Of a DNA stretch of 64,000 bases, positions 34,301 through 46,530 are shown one piece after another. The stretch spans positions 43,862-107,861 of the forward strand of contig JACEEZ010021751.1 in NCBI GenBank assembly GCA_016584305.1, in the 5' to 3' direction. Within the stretch, counting starts at the first letter, position 1. Each line of letters begins with the position of its first letter. Source of the DNA: Chionoecetes opilio (Eukaryota; Arthropoda; Malacostraca; Decapoda; Majidae). The notes beneath the pieces are model-generated. The model ran no database searches, was not told the origin of the DNA, and saw only the letters and a list, made by a program, of their open reading frames with translations. The position numbers and the translations under genes are program-made.

Positions 34301-37300
34301 CCGACATTAAAAAGTAAAATGCTTTGGAAATTTTATAATTTTTTCTCCGAAACAAAAGTATTTAGTATAAGGTATATTTTTGCTTTTTTACTTTAAAGGG
34401 GGACTTTGTATTAAATAAAAAAAAAAACAGCTAATACAAATGAGAGCCAATGAGATGTTTATTCCCTTTTATTGTACTGTTATATTTTTTTGAAATAGTT
34501 TTTCTTGAGTCGGGTTTTAGATCAGGACCCCTTGGCATTGTGAGCTATAAATAAAGGTGTAATACCCAAGTAAGAAGAATTACGTTTTCTTGAATCTAAA
34601 GAAATTTTTACGTATATTCACTCAAAAGATAGTGTAGAAAAATTTAATACGTTTGTCATGTAGTGGCCTCGCTGGTAGCCCCCTCGCTGGGTGAGTATTT
34701 TCAAAAAATAGCAAAAATTTTTTGTCATGGGTTTGAAAATATTGAGGGTGATTTTAAAAATTCCCCCGGGCTTGCGCAATGCGACCCCACATTTGCTTTT
34801 CATATGTTTATTTTGGTTTGTAAAAAATACCAACGCGCAAAATTGAGAGCTTAATCTTTCTTAATTTGATTCTTGCAAAATAGCTGGGTGGGGAAACCAT
34901 TAATGCAAGCTCAATTTGCATGTTGTGTAAAAAAAGGGCTGCAAAGGAAAAGTCTTGGGGGATATAAAAAAAGGGTTTTAAGTTGTGAAGAATGGCAACT
35001 GTGGGGGGCCGCTATTTTGGTGTGGCGGTCCGAAGTTCCCGAACCTTCTTCCCGAGGCCCAAAAAAATCCCGATGGCACAAAACACAGTCACAGGCTAAA
35101 ATAAAACCAGCCTCATGTAAAAGTTTGCCCACCCTCCTCGTCTCGCAAAGTTTTAGCGCTCGTATACAAGGGGTCGTTGAGCTGTCGGCACTTTAAAAAG
35201 CCCTGTTCTTCCTCTTGTTCACATTTTTGTGAAATTTTTGCTGTTGTATCATGGAAGTTATTGCTTTGGGTTTGATAATCGGGGTGTTTGTCGGGTCGTC
35301 ATCTTTGGGGTTCGTCTTTTTGGGAGTCTTATTGGTCTTAAGCCTTTGCCCGTAAGTCTCTTGCCGTAAACGAAGCCAAACCCCCTGAAGCGTGTCGTTA
35401 GGGCCCGGGCCTGAGGGGGGGCCCTTGGGCCGACTATAGAAAAGCGCAAGGAAAAAGGCCTCTGTTATAATTAGGCAAGTTACTTGGGGGCGTATCGGGG
35501 TTCCAACGACATCTTTAGAGGTGGGGTTTAGGCAACTGACATTGGAAAAGAGGCCTCTGTTTGGGTTAGTTTGGGGTGTTTTTTTTTAGAGTAGATTTTT
35601 TATGGTTGTTTATCAATGCATCGGGGGAGTATTTAGCTTGGCTCCGCTACATGCGGTTTTGTCGTCAGGCACTTATTGATCATTTATCGTCGCTGGGGGC
35701 TGTCAGGCAGGTGTTGGGTAAAAGGGTGAGCCTTGGCTAAGATTTGGGAGTAGTGTCCTTGCCCATCACTGCGGCATTCCCCGCAGCGGCGAGGGCTTTT
35801 CTAGCCCAGCAACCCCCCGTTTGGGGCTGGTCATGGGGCGGGGTCAGGCCTCCACACCGGTTGTCCCCGGGGAAACGTCCCCAGGCCTGATGGTGGGCCA
35901 GAGCCCCCCGGGAATTTTCGGGAACTGGCCCTTCCCGCCAAAAAACCGACGCTTCCTGGGGGCGAAAAGGGGATTTACAAGCTGAGGTTTTGCCGATTTA
36001 CGTGGCGGAAGTGGTGGGGGGGGGCGCCGTCCTATCAGGTGACATTAGTATTGAAATTTTGGGGAGCTTATCCCTTGCCTTCCCCCTTTTTCGTTTCCCG
36101 AACCTCCCCGTTTTATTAATAATGAAAAGTTAGGTTATCACGTGTTTTCATATTACACTGCTTTTCCATTCTGCTTCGGCCCCACTCGAAATTCCCCGAC
36201 CCGAATTGTAGTTTTAAATTGAAGCCACCCGATCCTGACATATTTGGCGACCTTGCCATGATATGACTATAAATTAACATTGACTTCTTGAGATTGGGGG
36301 CTTTTAATTGATTGTAAAACGCAGCTGGGCGCCATAGCTATTTGAACCCCGGAGAAATGCTTTGAGAATGTCTGTGGCCGACGCGATTTCGAGACTAAAA
36401 GCCGTTTTCGCGCGTTCCCCGCCCGGCCCAGCCCATCCAGGCCGGGTCGGCTGGACTGATGCCGCTAAAAATACATCGAGACTGCCCCGCCCCATTTTCG
36501 TTCCTATTGGTGGGGGGATCGAGTGGGCGGTTTCCTCCGGGCAAAAAATGTACACACTTTTAAAAAGCGCGCGTTTTTTTTTATTTTGACTTCTCAAGGG
36601 GAAAGTCAAGTTGAGGGGGACTATAAAAAATAAATGTGAAATTCATTTCTTTACTTTTAATAACATATCTATAGTCGCCACTGCACTAATGTGCGGGGGG
36701 GCCCAAAATATTAGGTTTTAAAAGCTTTCCTACAGATCAAAAAACTGCACAGTAAGTAGTTTACATTATCTACAAAAACATTCGGTCATTCTTCAGGAAC
36801 TAAAAGTTGCAGTTTGCTAAAATTGAAAATATGTGGCGCCTGGGAAATTATTGAGTGGCCACATAGGGGTTTTTTTGACGATAGGGTAATTCATTTCCCA
36901 AAAATGTTGTTTCAGCTTGGAATTTTGTAAATTTCGTAAAATTACTTTAGTCTTATGGTGGGCCCCTCAGGTTTCATGTCTTATCAGCAGCACGGAAGCT
37001 CCTGGTCGTCTTCCCCCGCTGACTGTAGTGGCAACGCCAGTTTCCCCCACTAGTCCAAGGTGGTTCTGCTCCCCTGGGTTTGGCCCAGTCTCGCCCTTTT
37101 TCACCCCGGTCCAAATCCGCCTCGGGGAACAGTGGCCGAAAGGGGACTAGTCCAGTCCAGCCGGGGCCCGACGGTCGCGAAAGCGCTATTATATAGCAAA
37201 AGACAAACCGCCAATTGGACACAGGGGGGACATCCAAAAATTTAACCGTATGTTGCTACTTAACAATGTCTCAGCGTTTTGGGGGCCAAAAAGGAATTGA

Positions 37301-37649
37301 TGATGTCAGGTTGTTGTTCAAACAAACTGCCCTACGGTATGTTAAGGTAGCAACTTCAACAAACCTCCTAAATTTGGTATTTTTTGGTTTCTGAATAAGA
37401 ACTGAATAGGGCAAGTATACAAACAAAATTTGGCCCCAGAAAAAAAACCCCCGCTTGTGGTGATTTCATGTGGTGATGGCCTTGGGAGTGCGGCATCTCA
37501 ATCCCGGGGGACGATGCCAGACAGCACTACGCATGGGTACGGCGCGCTCTGCCCGTATGTGGTGTGCATCTCGGCCTAATATGAAGGAATAATGGAATAG
37601 CTAGAGAATACAAGGAAGTACAAGACACGAGGACTGGTGGCCAACTGTG
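31363..37649. other. Gene-poor, noisy sequence; no supported genes
   Basis: Alternating AT-rich (33500-34900, 36600-36950) and GC-rich blocks (32880-33300, 35400-36100, 36370-36520). Many homopolymer runs and short incompatible frames. Open frames of 60-156 codons in the GC-rich blocks overlap on both strands and match nothing I know. A GTGAGT donor-like site at 34690 has no convincing exon. Confidence 0.5.
32110..32250. repeat. Degenerate ~20-bp minisatellite
   Basis: Seven or so imperfect units of the type CCCATTGCCYTAAAGRA, giving a low-complexity Gly/Leu/Phe frame on the minus strand. Confidence 0.6.
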
Positions 37650-38290
37650 TTCAGGTTCTTGTGTACTCTTGTCACCACGAGGTTCTTGTGTACTCTTGTC
37701 ACCACGAGGTTCTTGTGTACTCTTGTCACCACGAGGTTCTTGTGTACTCTTGTCACCACGAGGTTCTTGTGTACTCTTGTCACCACGAGGTTCTTGTGTA
37801 CTCTTGTCACCACGGGGTTCTTGTGTACTCTTGTCCCACGAGGTTTTTGTTTTACTCTTTTCACCACGAGGTTTTTTTTTGGGACTCTTGTCACCAGAGG
37901 TTCTTGTTTACTCTTGTCACCAGAGGTCCTTTTGTACTCTTGTACCACGAGGTTCTTGTGTTCTCTTTCACCACGAGTTCTTGTTACTCTTGTCACCAGA
38001 GGGGTTTTGTTACTCTTGTCACCACGAGGGTTTTTGTGTACTCTTTTTTCACCACAGGTTTTTTGTGTACTCTTTTCACCCCCGAGGTTCTTGTTTTTAC
38101 TCTTGACCACGAGGTTTTTGTGACTCTTGTCACCAAAGAGGGGGGTTTTTTAAAAATAAGGGTTTGTGTACCTTGCACCCCGGGTTCTTGTTTTTTACTC
38201 TTTTCAACCCCGAGGGTTCTTGTGTCTTTTTTGTCACCCGAGGGGTTTTTGGTACTCTTGTCACCACGAGGTTCTTGTTACTCTTGTCAA
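37650..38290. repeat. 27-bp minisatellite, about 24 units
   Basis: Core CTCTTGTCACCACGAGG plus TTCTTGTGTA. The first six units (37655-37820) are perfect copies; later ones are increasingly degraded by indels. Because 27 is a multiple of 3, three plus frames and one minus frame remain open for 145-270 codons, giving 9-residue peptide repeats that are not evidence of a gene. Confidence 0.95.
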
Positions 38291-38685
38291 ACGGGTGAAG
38301 GTGAAATTTTTATTAATGGTTTCCCAACGTCAGGTGAATTTTTTTTTGCTTGCCATGGAACTGTGCCGTCATGCTGCCGATGGATTAAGAAATTGCTGAG
38401 TACTAAAATTTTTTGCAGTAGGCATGTGATGCATTTACTTGAAAATTAAGGCAGGTAACAGGGTTGGAATTTTCTTTTCCTATTTAAAACTTAGCAATTT
38501 ATACATTCACTTTTAACACCCACACTGATACTACCCTGCCTATAACATTGTTGTTTTTAACGGGTGTGACGATCTTGTCGTCAGGTTTGGGTCGTTTTCC
38601 CGGGGTTGGTCGAACTGTAGAGTTTTTTTCCCCCAAACTTTTTCCTTTAAAATTATATAAGGTTATTTTCGCTCACGGTTTACGG

Positions 38686-40560
38686 CTGTGAGGGTTTGGG
38701 GAAAGTGGGGGAAAAAAGGGAAAAGGAGGGGAAGAAGGATAAAAAAGAAAATAGAAGAGAAAAAAAAAAAAAAAAAAAATTCTTGTAAAGGTGTGGGCAA
38801 TAGGAAGCACAATGATTTTGTGACCCAAAAATTATCCTTATCTACCACGAGGGGGGATATTGCGACAAGGTATTTTCACAGATGACGTCCACAGAAAGGG
38901 GTTAGAGGAGGAGTGGAAGGAGGAAGTGAGAGAGAAGGGTGGAAGGAAGGGGTGAGAGAAAAGGGTGGGAGGAAGGGCCTGGGTTATTTGCGGCCCCAAA
39001 AGACGTTTACCCTCACACCCACATATTAAATGTCGCACTGAGATAACCCTTTACCTGTACCCCCACCACACGCCTTGGGGCCCCCCCTGAACACAAGGAG
39101 ACAAAGATCAAATTTAAAATTATATTATATAATTAATATATTAATATTATTTTTCGGTGTGGGCACAGCCTTAACTGCGGTCGCGGTACCTGCTATTTAG
39201 ACTGTGTATTTGTCCCCCGGGGAGCGACGATTACGCGGTTTCCTAACAGGTCTCTCCCCGGGGGCTCAAATATGGGCTGAGTCCCCTCTGGCGCCCCCCC
39301 AACCCCACGCCACGCCCTTGACGCCCCCAAATCCGCTGTTCCGCTTTGCCCCAGGGTAGGTTTTCAACTCAACTTACAGTCCCCGCGTTGCAGAAACACC
39401 CCGCCCCCGTGGCTTTGCCCCCGTGGTTCCCCTGGGTCCCTGAGATGACGGGCCACGGCGGGCAACCAAAGGGGCGCCCCGAAAAGCCCCCCGGGGGGGG
39501 AAGTGCAATCTACGAGGCCACGACGTCCTTGCAAAAACCCAAACCCCCCCTGTGGCTTTTCTCCCCGGGCCCCAGGGGGCCAGAGGCCACGGCCAGGCAA
39601 CCAAGGGGCGCCCTGCATACCCCCCCGGGGGGGGAAGGCAACTCTACAGGCCCACGCGTCCCGCAACACAAACCGCCCTGTGGCTTTTTCCTGGCCCCGG
39701 GATCCGGGGCCTGCGGGGCACAAAGGAGGCTCCCCTTTTTCCTAGGGGGCAGGACGTGCAACTCTCGGTGCCACACGTCCTACAACACTCCTGCCCCCGT
39801 GGGTTCCCCTTTAGGGGGCCCCGGGGGACCACTGGCATTGGGCGAGAACTATGTGGGGTAGGGGCGGGGGGGAAAACTCTACCTGCTACGACGCCCTACT
39901 AGAAAACCTGCCTCTGTGTTCCCCTGGGTTTTTCCCCCGGGGACCCCAGGGCTGGCGAGACACACCCGCAGGGTTTGAAGACCCTTGAGTACCACTACAG
40001 GCCCCCATAGGGTACGCAGCAGTGGTATGTTTAATTAAAAGTGCATGACAGGGGGGGGGCGATTAAAGAAAGCCCCCGGGGAACTATCAAGTAGGGACCT
40101 CGGGGGGACGGCAGGGTCCCCTCCGGCAAAGGGGGCGTTTACCAGCCTGGGGAGACAAGCTCCCCGTACTCCGCGCCACGGGCACTGCCCCGTTTTCCTT
40201 TAGTACCGGGGATATGCCCAACCCCGGACCTTCAAAATAGGGGGGCCGGGGATCAGTTGTCATGCCACTCAGCGGCCGATTGGATAGAAACCCTACGGGT
40301 TGGGGGGGCCCCTAAAAAGGGGCTCCCCCCCTTGAGCCCCCCCCACTCCCCCCAAAGGGGGTCGGGGCTTAACCAGCAATTTCCCTGTGAATGGTTTTTT
40401 AAAATTACCAAAAAACCCGAATGGTTTGGATGTGTGACTGATTATTTAGGTCCCGACCTCTGCTTCAAAATGAATCTCGAAGCCCCCTGGGCTGGAGGGG
40501 GGTTACGAGGCGCCGGGTCCCGGCTGTCCAAGGGAGAAGAATCCCGCGGGAAAACCCGAT
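38686..40560 (+). mobile_element. GC-rich non-coding element, copy 2
   Basis: Starts with the same CTGTGAGGG as copy 1 (18561), followed by the purine-rich region (with an A-run at 38760-38780), the CACTGAGATAACC / CACCACACGCC block (39030-39075), and ~130-bp GC-rich tandem units (39340-39900) with CTCTACGAGGCCACGACGTC-like landmarks. Then a part resembling 19640-19960 of copy 1 (40080-40200). The outer end is not sharply defined. Its inverted counterpart occupies 62860-64000. Overlapping open frames on both strands reflect GC bias. Confidence 0.6.
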
Positions 40561-41349
40561 AGTTCCTCCTCTCTCCACCTCTGTTGGTGTACACTTCTTC
40601 GTCCTCTGCTGTCCAGGGCAAACTACCCTTCCGTCTGCCCTGTCCCTGTGTTCGTGCTCCGTGACCTATGGTTTAGAGGAAGGGTTTGCGAACCCGGTGC
40701 AGGGGTGGGTCTGGTGGGGGTGTTTTTTTAAAAACTTTTTTGTTTTGAGCGAGACAATTTAAATCTCCCTTATTTTTGACATGTTTTACATCACCTTAAG
40801 GCCCCCCTCATCCCAGCTTCACCTATCCCAAAACCCGGGCTAACGACAGGTAATTCCCCCAAACCCTTTTTCCCTCAGTCTCCCCCTAGCAAAATAGGAA
40901 AATGAATGAAAAAAAAAAGAAACTAAAAGTATTAAAATTTGAATGAAACTAAAATAAACATCAATGTTTCTGTATCTTGGGAAATAACTCTAAAAGTGTC
41001 AACTCCTTTAGGAGAGGGTGAAACTTTATGCGAGATGGGATGTCCTGGGCCATCACCCAAAGCCATCTAGCTCAGGGAATCTTCCTCGATAAAGGTACGT
41101 ATGGGCCAAGTACATTAACACAAAAACCTCGTGGTTGATAGAGCGGTGAAGGGGATTTTTCTACAAACGTGCATGCAAAACAAACGGGGCATTTTCGATC
41201 AAGCATCGGCCATGAAAACCCCTACGTAAAAAATACTATTATTGATTCCAAAAACGCCTTTGTTGCTATACCGGGCAGAAGGAAAGGGGGGGGGTGCTAA
41301 ACAAAAAACAAAAAACAAAATCCATTTACCATATGTAATACTTGCTACA

Positions 41350-41740
41350 TAAAATTGGGGGCGGTAGCGGGTGGTTAGCGTTCCGACTGGCGTTCTCGGT
41401 GACTCGAGTTTGATCTCCGAAGAAACCCCAAAAAAGGTCGGGTCCGGGGTGTAGGAAAAGGGGTTTTGCGAAGCCGTTTCAGGTGTGTAGTGACAGGGGC
41501 ATGCAAAACCTTTCTGCACCGCGAGTGGCCCAAAAAACCCCACATGCCCTGCCCATCCAACTCTACCGTCGATTGCGAGTGCTCGGGACACAGGGGGGGC
41601 GGCATGACCCCTAAAACACAGGGGGTCACTATGAGATCCTGCCCGCGCCCCCCTGATCTATAAACATGGATCGCGGGTTGGGCTTTTTTGGCCGAGATAC
41701 TGAAGTCGCCCCAGCCACCACCCCATCTTACCCAAAACCA
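41350..41740 (+). mobile_element. tRNA-derived SINE-like element (left arm)
   Basis: tRNA-like head with A-box TAGCGGGTGGTTAGCG (41365-41380) and B-box GAGTTTGATCTCC (41406-41418), then a body ending near a CCATCTT segment (complement of AAGATGG). The partner at 61870-62245 has cleaner boxes. A related tail (AAGATAGCGGAC, then GATCCATGTTATATAG) occurs in the opposite orientation at about 43370-43445. Confidence 0.6.
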
Positions 41741-41794
41741 AAAAAAAATACATGGGCCGGGCCGGCAGTGGCTGGGGGTTTTTTGCTGGCTGTA

Positions 41795-41905
41795 TAAACC
41801 TATATTAACACCTACTACTACTATTTAAAACCTACTACTACTACTACTATTACCACCCACTCTTATTTCCACCTACAATACTATAACATACTACTACTAC
41901 TAAAC
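41795..41905. repeat. (TAC)n microsatellite
   Basis: Interrupted TAC/CTA trinucleotide repeat. Inverted partner at 61740-61810. Confidence 0.85.
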
Positions 41906-41964
41906 TTCCCCTTTCTCGTCGAACCCTTTCCCAAATCCTTTTTTTACGGTGATACACGACAAAA

Positions 41965-42240
41965 GGTGTGTTGCGAGGCCGTACAGGGGTTTTAGTGACA
42001 GGTGTTTCGAGGGGCCCTCCAAGGTGTGGACAGTGTTTGCGAGGCCGTACGGGGTATAGTGACAGGTTGTTGCGAGGCCGTACGGTGTGTAGTGAAGGTT
42101 GTTGGCGAGGCCGTCAGGGGTGTAGGGCAGTGTCTTGGAGGCCGTTAAAAAGGGTGTAGTACAGGTTGTTTTGAGGCCGTACAGGTGTGTAGTGAGACAG
42201 GTTGTTTCGAGGGCCCTACAGGTGTGTATGACAGGTGTGG
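41965..42240. repeat. 33-bp minisatellite, about 8 units
   Basis: Units of TGTTGCGAGGCCGTAC followed by AGGTGTGTAGTGACAGG, at roughly 33-base spacing. 33 is a multiple of three, so a frame stays partly open. Inverted partner at 61395-61665. Confidence 0.9.
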
Positions 42241-42589
42241 TGTTGTGGTAAAGCGAAGAGGGTAAGAGTCATGTTGCCCCCGATGTGTGTGTTCGACCTA
42301 AAAAAGCGAACCGCAGTTCTGTCCCCCATAACGGCGCAGCCCCTACCGCCGCGGCCACGGGTACGGCGCGGACACAGTGGTCCTAGAAGCTTCGGGGATT
42401 TCGGAAATTTAAAAGAATCAAAAAAATTTGGGCCCAACAAAAAACCCTTTTTTTTAAATTTGGTATATTGAAATTTAAAGTAGTTAGTTTCGTACACTGA
42501 TTTTTTAGTATTTTCGTACATACCTGTCGTTTCGAACTCTAGTAGTCAAATTCAACCTATTTAGGTTTTCGAAACGACTATGGTTTCAT

Positions 42590-42960
42590 ATGTACGAAAA
42601 ACTTTTTTGGGAATAATGGACGAGATTTCGCGGTCGTTTTCAGGACTCACTATTTTCTTTTGGGCCCACATAAGGCTTGTTGCAATGGAGATAGTTTTAT
42701 TTTTCGCAATCCCCCCCCCCAAAAAAAAATAATATAATGATCTTAACCCAACCTTATGGTTTTAAGAAACCTAAAACCAACCTTATAGGTTTTTTTGAAA
42801 ACCCAAACCCCCCCCCAACGTTAAAAGGGTTTTTAAAGAAACCCAAACCACCCTTTTTAATGAATGAAACCTAACTTAACTTTACCCAAAAGTATAATTT
42901 TTTTTTCTTTCTTTTTTCCGCAAAATAAAGCATCCCATTAGAAAAAAACCCCGCTTTTTG
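42590..42960. mobile_element. Degenerate fold-back MITE with TTAGG-type core, copy 2
   Basis: One end (AATAATGGACGAGATTTC, then GTTTTATTTTTCGC) and the other (CCGCAAAATAAAGC, then CCCATTAG) correspond to the terminal inverted repeats of the MITE at 44206-44613. Between them are degenerate AACCTAACC-type repeats. It is noisy: homopolymer runs obscure the ends. Inverted partner at about 60700-61030. Confidence 0.55.
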
Positions 42961-43136
42961 GAAGGGGGCTATGATATTTGTATCATAACCGCACTCGGTC
43001 GCTTCCGTTCCCCCCTAATTTTTTACAAGTATAAAAAAATACTTATATTATATCTACCCATAAGAAAAAAGTAAGATTCCACCTTTTTTTTTTTAAACTG
43101 TAGGGGTGGGGCTGGATTTGGGTAGATGGATAAAAA

Positions 43137-43285
43137 TGGTGGGCTGGGTGGGGGGTGGGTGTGGGTGTGTGTGGGTGTGGGGGTTGGGGGGTGGGTGTTG
43201 TGTGGGTGGGGTGTGTCTGGGTGTGGTGTGGGTGTGGGGGGTGTTTGGGTGTTTTGTGTGTGTGGGGGGTCGTGTGTGTGTGGTG
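43137..43285. repeat. G/T-rich GGGTGT repeat (G-quadruplex-prone)
   Basis: About 150 bases of GGGTG/GTGTG repeats with many G-runs of three or more on the plus strand. Inverted partner (C/A-rich) at 60350-60490. Confidence 0.85.
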
Positions 43286-44197
43286 GTTCTGTTTGAAAGG
43301 ACTAGCAGCCCTTGGCTGAGGGGGTAACACAACAGACAGCAACGCGAAACCCCGAAACAAAGGGTTGTTTTGGGTTTTGGCAAGATAGCGGACAGTTGGA
43401 CCCAGTGCTGAGCCAGGCTTCCGCGATCCATGTTATATAGATCTGTGACGCCACCACGGGCGAGGGCCAACCATCACAGCAGCCCTCAAATGAACCTCCA
43501 AAGTCTACCATCCGAGCCCTGGGTCACCACTGCCTACAGGCGCTATAGCAGTGATTCCCAACCGGGGTTCCGCGGAACCCTGGGGTTCCGCCGACCATCA
43601 CCAGGGGTTCCGCGAGAAACCGTAAAATAATTATGTGCTATTACAAAATGACAGTGATCTTAATTCGTAATTCATAATTCCTACTCAACAACACGTCACA
43701 AACACTGTCCAGACACCAACATACTCGTACGTGTCAGTCAGTACAATGTATATAGTAATGAGAGCAAATGATATGCATAGAATTAAGAAAAAAATTGTGT
43801 TATTGCCGGTGCGGGATACGCCCTTCATTCCTACTCCGCAAGTTTGGCGACACAGGGGTTGGGTAGGAGGGTGACGCAACCCCGTACGAGTATCATACGT
43901 GTCACGAGACCCAGCCCAGCCGTTCACACATCTTCCTTCAGTCAGTTTTGAGCAGCGCAACCGAGTGAAACGTTGTGTTAATTAATCTCACCAGTTAATA
44001 TTAGTTTGATACGGATTTTAAAGACTGAAGCATGTTCAAATATTTGAAAAGAAAGCATGGTCAGTGGAGAGGAGGACAGTGCCGAAGAATCACAAATACC
44101 ACAGCCAAGTACGAGTAAAGGAAAAGTGAGTGATGTTAAAAAAAATCGCCTTTACAATGACAGTTATCTGGCCATTGGCTTTACATGGACTGGAGAA

Positions 44198-44621
44198 GAA
44201 AACTGGGTTAATATGGAGGAGAGTTTCACGTTTCGTTTCAGACACACCAACTACTTTTTTCTTGGCCTACAATAGGTGCTTGTTCTAATGATGCTAGTTT
44301 TATTTTGCGCAAACCAAAAAAGAAAAAAAAATGTATATTTTGTGGTTAAGGTTAGGTTAGGTTTCTTTAAAACCTGTAAGGTTAGGTTAGGTTAGGTTAG
44401 GTTAGGTTGGATTAGGTTAGGCTAGGTTAGGTTAGGTTTCATTAAAACATAAGGTTAGGTTAGGTTTCATTTGTTTTAAATTATTTTTTCCATTTTTTTG
44501 GGGGGGTTTGTGCAAAATAAAACTAGCACCATTAGAGCAAGCACCTATTGTAGGCCAAGAAAAAGTAGTTGGTGTCTCTGAAAATGAACGTGAAACTCTC
44601 CTCCATAATTACCGAAAACTG
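44198..44621. mobile_element. 408-bp fold-back MITE inside hAT, carrying TTAGG repeats
   Basis: Element 44206-44613, with ends GGTTAATATGGAGGAGAG and (inverted) GGTAATTATGGAGGAGAG. Inverted repeats run about 110 bases inward on each side and end at GCAAACC. It is flanked by 8-bp target copies GAAAACTG (44198-44205 and 44614-44621). The core (about 44345-44470) is TTAGG-type repeat. No coding sequence. The 8-bp target duplication suggests mobilisation by a hAT-like transposase, though its ends differ from those of the host element. Confidence 0.9.
44345..44470 (+). repeat. Interstitial TTAGG-type telomeric repeat
   Basis: Runs of GGTTAGGTTAGG separated by TTTCTTTAAAACCTGTAA and TTTCATTAAAACATAA. 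TTAGG is the ancestral arthropod telomere unit. Here it sits in the loop of a MITE, not at a chromosome end. Confidence 0.88.
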
Positions 44622-46439
44622 TCCACTTCCTTTGTGAATTGTTTGTGGGAAAAAGCTCGCTAACACAGCTATGGCCCCAGCCAAGTTAAAGCGACACTTA
44701 ACTACTAATCACAGCCACTTGTCAAATAAAACCGTGGATTATTCTCGAAGACTCTTGGATTCACAGCAGAAACAAAGAAAAGTTTTTGAAAAGAAGGTAA
44801 CCATCAGTGATAAGGCCCAAGAAGCAAGCTATTTAGTGCCTGAGCTAGTTGCCAAGAAAATGAAAAGTCACACTATTGCAGAAAGCCTAATAATGCCTGC
44901 TTGCAAAATAATTGTGAGAACAATGCTAGGTGAAGAAGCTGAAAGTGAATTAAGCAAGGTTCCTGTTTCTGATAATACAATTAGTAGGCGTGTGGATGAC
45001 CTGTCTAACAATATTTCTGGTATTTTGTCTGAAATACTGCAAAATAACAACTTTGCTCTCCAAGTAGATGAGACAACTAATATAACTGGTAAAGCTCAGC
45101 TGCTGGCATCTGTACGATTTGAAAATGAAGGTGAAATAATGGAAAATTATTTTTGCTGTAAAGAACTGCCAGAAACTACCAAAGGCCACGACATTTTCAA
45201 CATCTTGTCTTCTTACCTGGAATCTTGTGGTTTGTCATGGAACCGATGCGCTGGAATCTGCACTGATGGTGCTCCCTCAATGATTGGCTCAGTACAAGGC
45301 TTTGTATCACGCGTGAAAGAAAAAAAAAACCCTGAAGTCATAACAACTCACTGCTTTCTCCACCGAGAAGTTCTGGTTTCAAAAATGATTGGGGATGATT
45401 TAAAACAAGTCCTTGATATAACTGTGAACATGGTAAACTTTATAAAGCAGCGCCCTCTGAAGTCTCGCATATTTGCAAGGTTGTGTGAAAACATGCAAAA
45501 AGATCACGTGACGCTTCTCCAGCACACAGAGGCTCGATGGCTTTCGAGAGGTAAAGTTTTGACAAGGGTATTCGAGCTGCGACAGGAACTGCTGCTTTTC
45601 TTCAAAGAGAATAATAAATCCAGTTTCTGTGAATGTCTTGAATCTACAAACTGGCAAATGAAACTAGCATATTTAGCAGATATTTATCAGCATTTAAATA
45701 ACTTGAACACCAGCATGCAGGGTGCGAAGGAAAACATTCTGACTTCCACAGACAAACTTCTTGCATTTAAGAATAAACTCGCTGTTTGGAAAAAGCACCT
45801 TTCAAGAGGAAACGTCGAAATGTTTCCACTCCTACTTCAAGTTCAAACTCAAGACTGAATATGAAAATGTCATTCCATTAATTAATTACAAGTCATTTGG
45901 AATCACTGTCAGAAAAACTTCATAAGTACTTCCCCTCCTTGTCATCAGATACGTATGACTGGGTGAGAAACCCCTTCACTGAGTTCTCACCAAGTACAGA
46001 AAACCTACTTAGTCTGCAAGAAGAGGAAGAACTGAGTGAACTACAGTGCGATCGAACCTTGATAATGAAATTTAATGAAGTATCACTTGACAAGTTTTGG
46101 ATTTCAGCAAAGCAAGAGTACCCTGTCATCATAGTAAAAGCATTGGATGTTTTACTCCAGCTTTCAACTTCTTACCTCTGTGAACAAGCTTTCTCATGCC
46201 TGACCGTCATTAAAAGCAAATCAAGAAATTTTCTTCTGTCTGTCGAGGAAGAACTGCGTGTGTGTCTGTCAAAAATTCGGCCAAGAATTTCACAGATACG
46301 CAAAGAGAAACAAGCCCAAGTGTCACACTGAAGGTAAGTCATAACATTATTGACTTATTAGTGTGAACTCTCATGACATGTGATTTAATTGTAGATTTCA
46401 TATGAATTATATTGCTCAATAACTTTTGTTTAAAAAAAT

Positions 46440-46530
<91 letters not shown>

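Larger units (their letters stand above)
44057..46331 (+). pseudogene. hAT transposase (ZBED/SCAND3-like), interrupted
   Basis: Pieces: 44057-44205 (N-terminal, FTWTGEEN before the insertion), 44614-44670 (start of BED zinc finger), 44671-45858 (395 codons) and about 45897-46331 (dimerisation region). In the 395-codon part, the zinc-finger C-terminal half is AKLKRHLTTNH; the RNase H-like core shows LQVDETTNIT (catalytic Asp near residue 133) and ICTDGAPSM (Asp near residue 199). The last piece has SYLCEQAFSCL, holding the expected catalytic Glu and hATC dimerisation motif. Damage: a MITE insertion after codon GAA-AAC; a TGA (44635-44637) where the first Cys of the zinc finger is expected; and a TGA at 45856-45858 with a frame change before the C-terminal part. 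The reading frame across the MITE is restored exactly if the MITE and one target copy are ignored. Domesticated relatives exist in vertebrates, but intact ends and frame breaks point to a dead transposon. Confidence 0.9.

Noticed and set aside
37601..38449. Open frames of 145-270 codons with 9-residue repeats
   Set aside because: Produced by the 27-bp minisatellite in three plus frames and one minus frame at once.
38690..38885. Lys-rich small protein
   Set aside because: Translation of a purine-rich tract and a run of A within the GC-rich element.
44345..44470. TTAGG repeats as a true chromosome end or fusion point
   Set aside because: They are contained within a MITE with target duplications and are flanked by unique transposon sequence on both sides.
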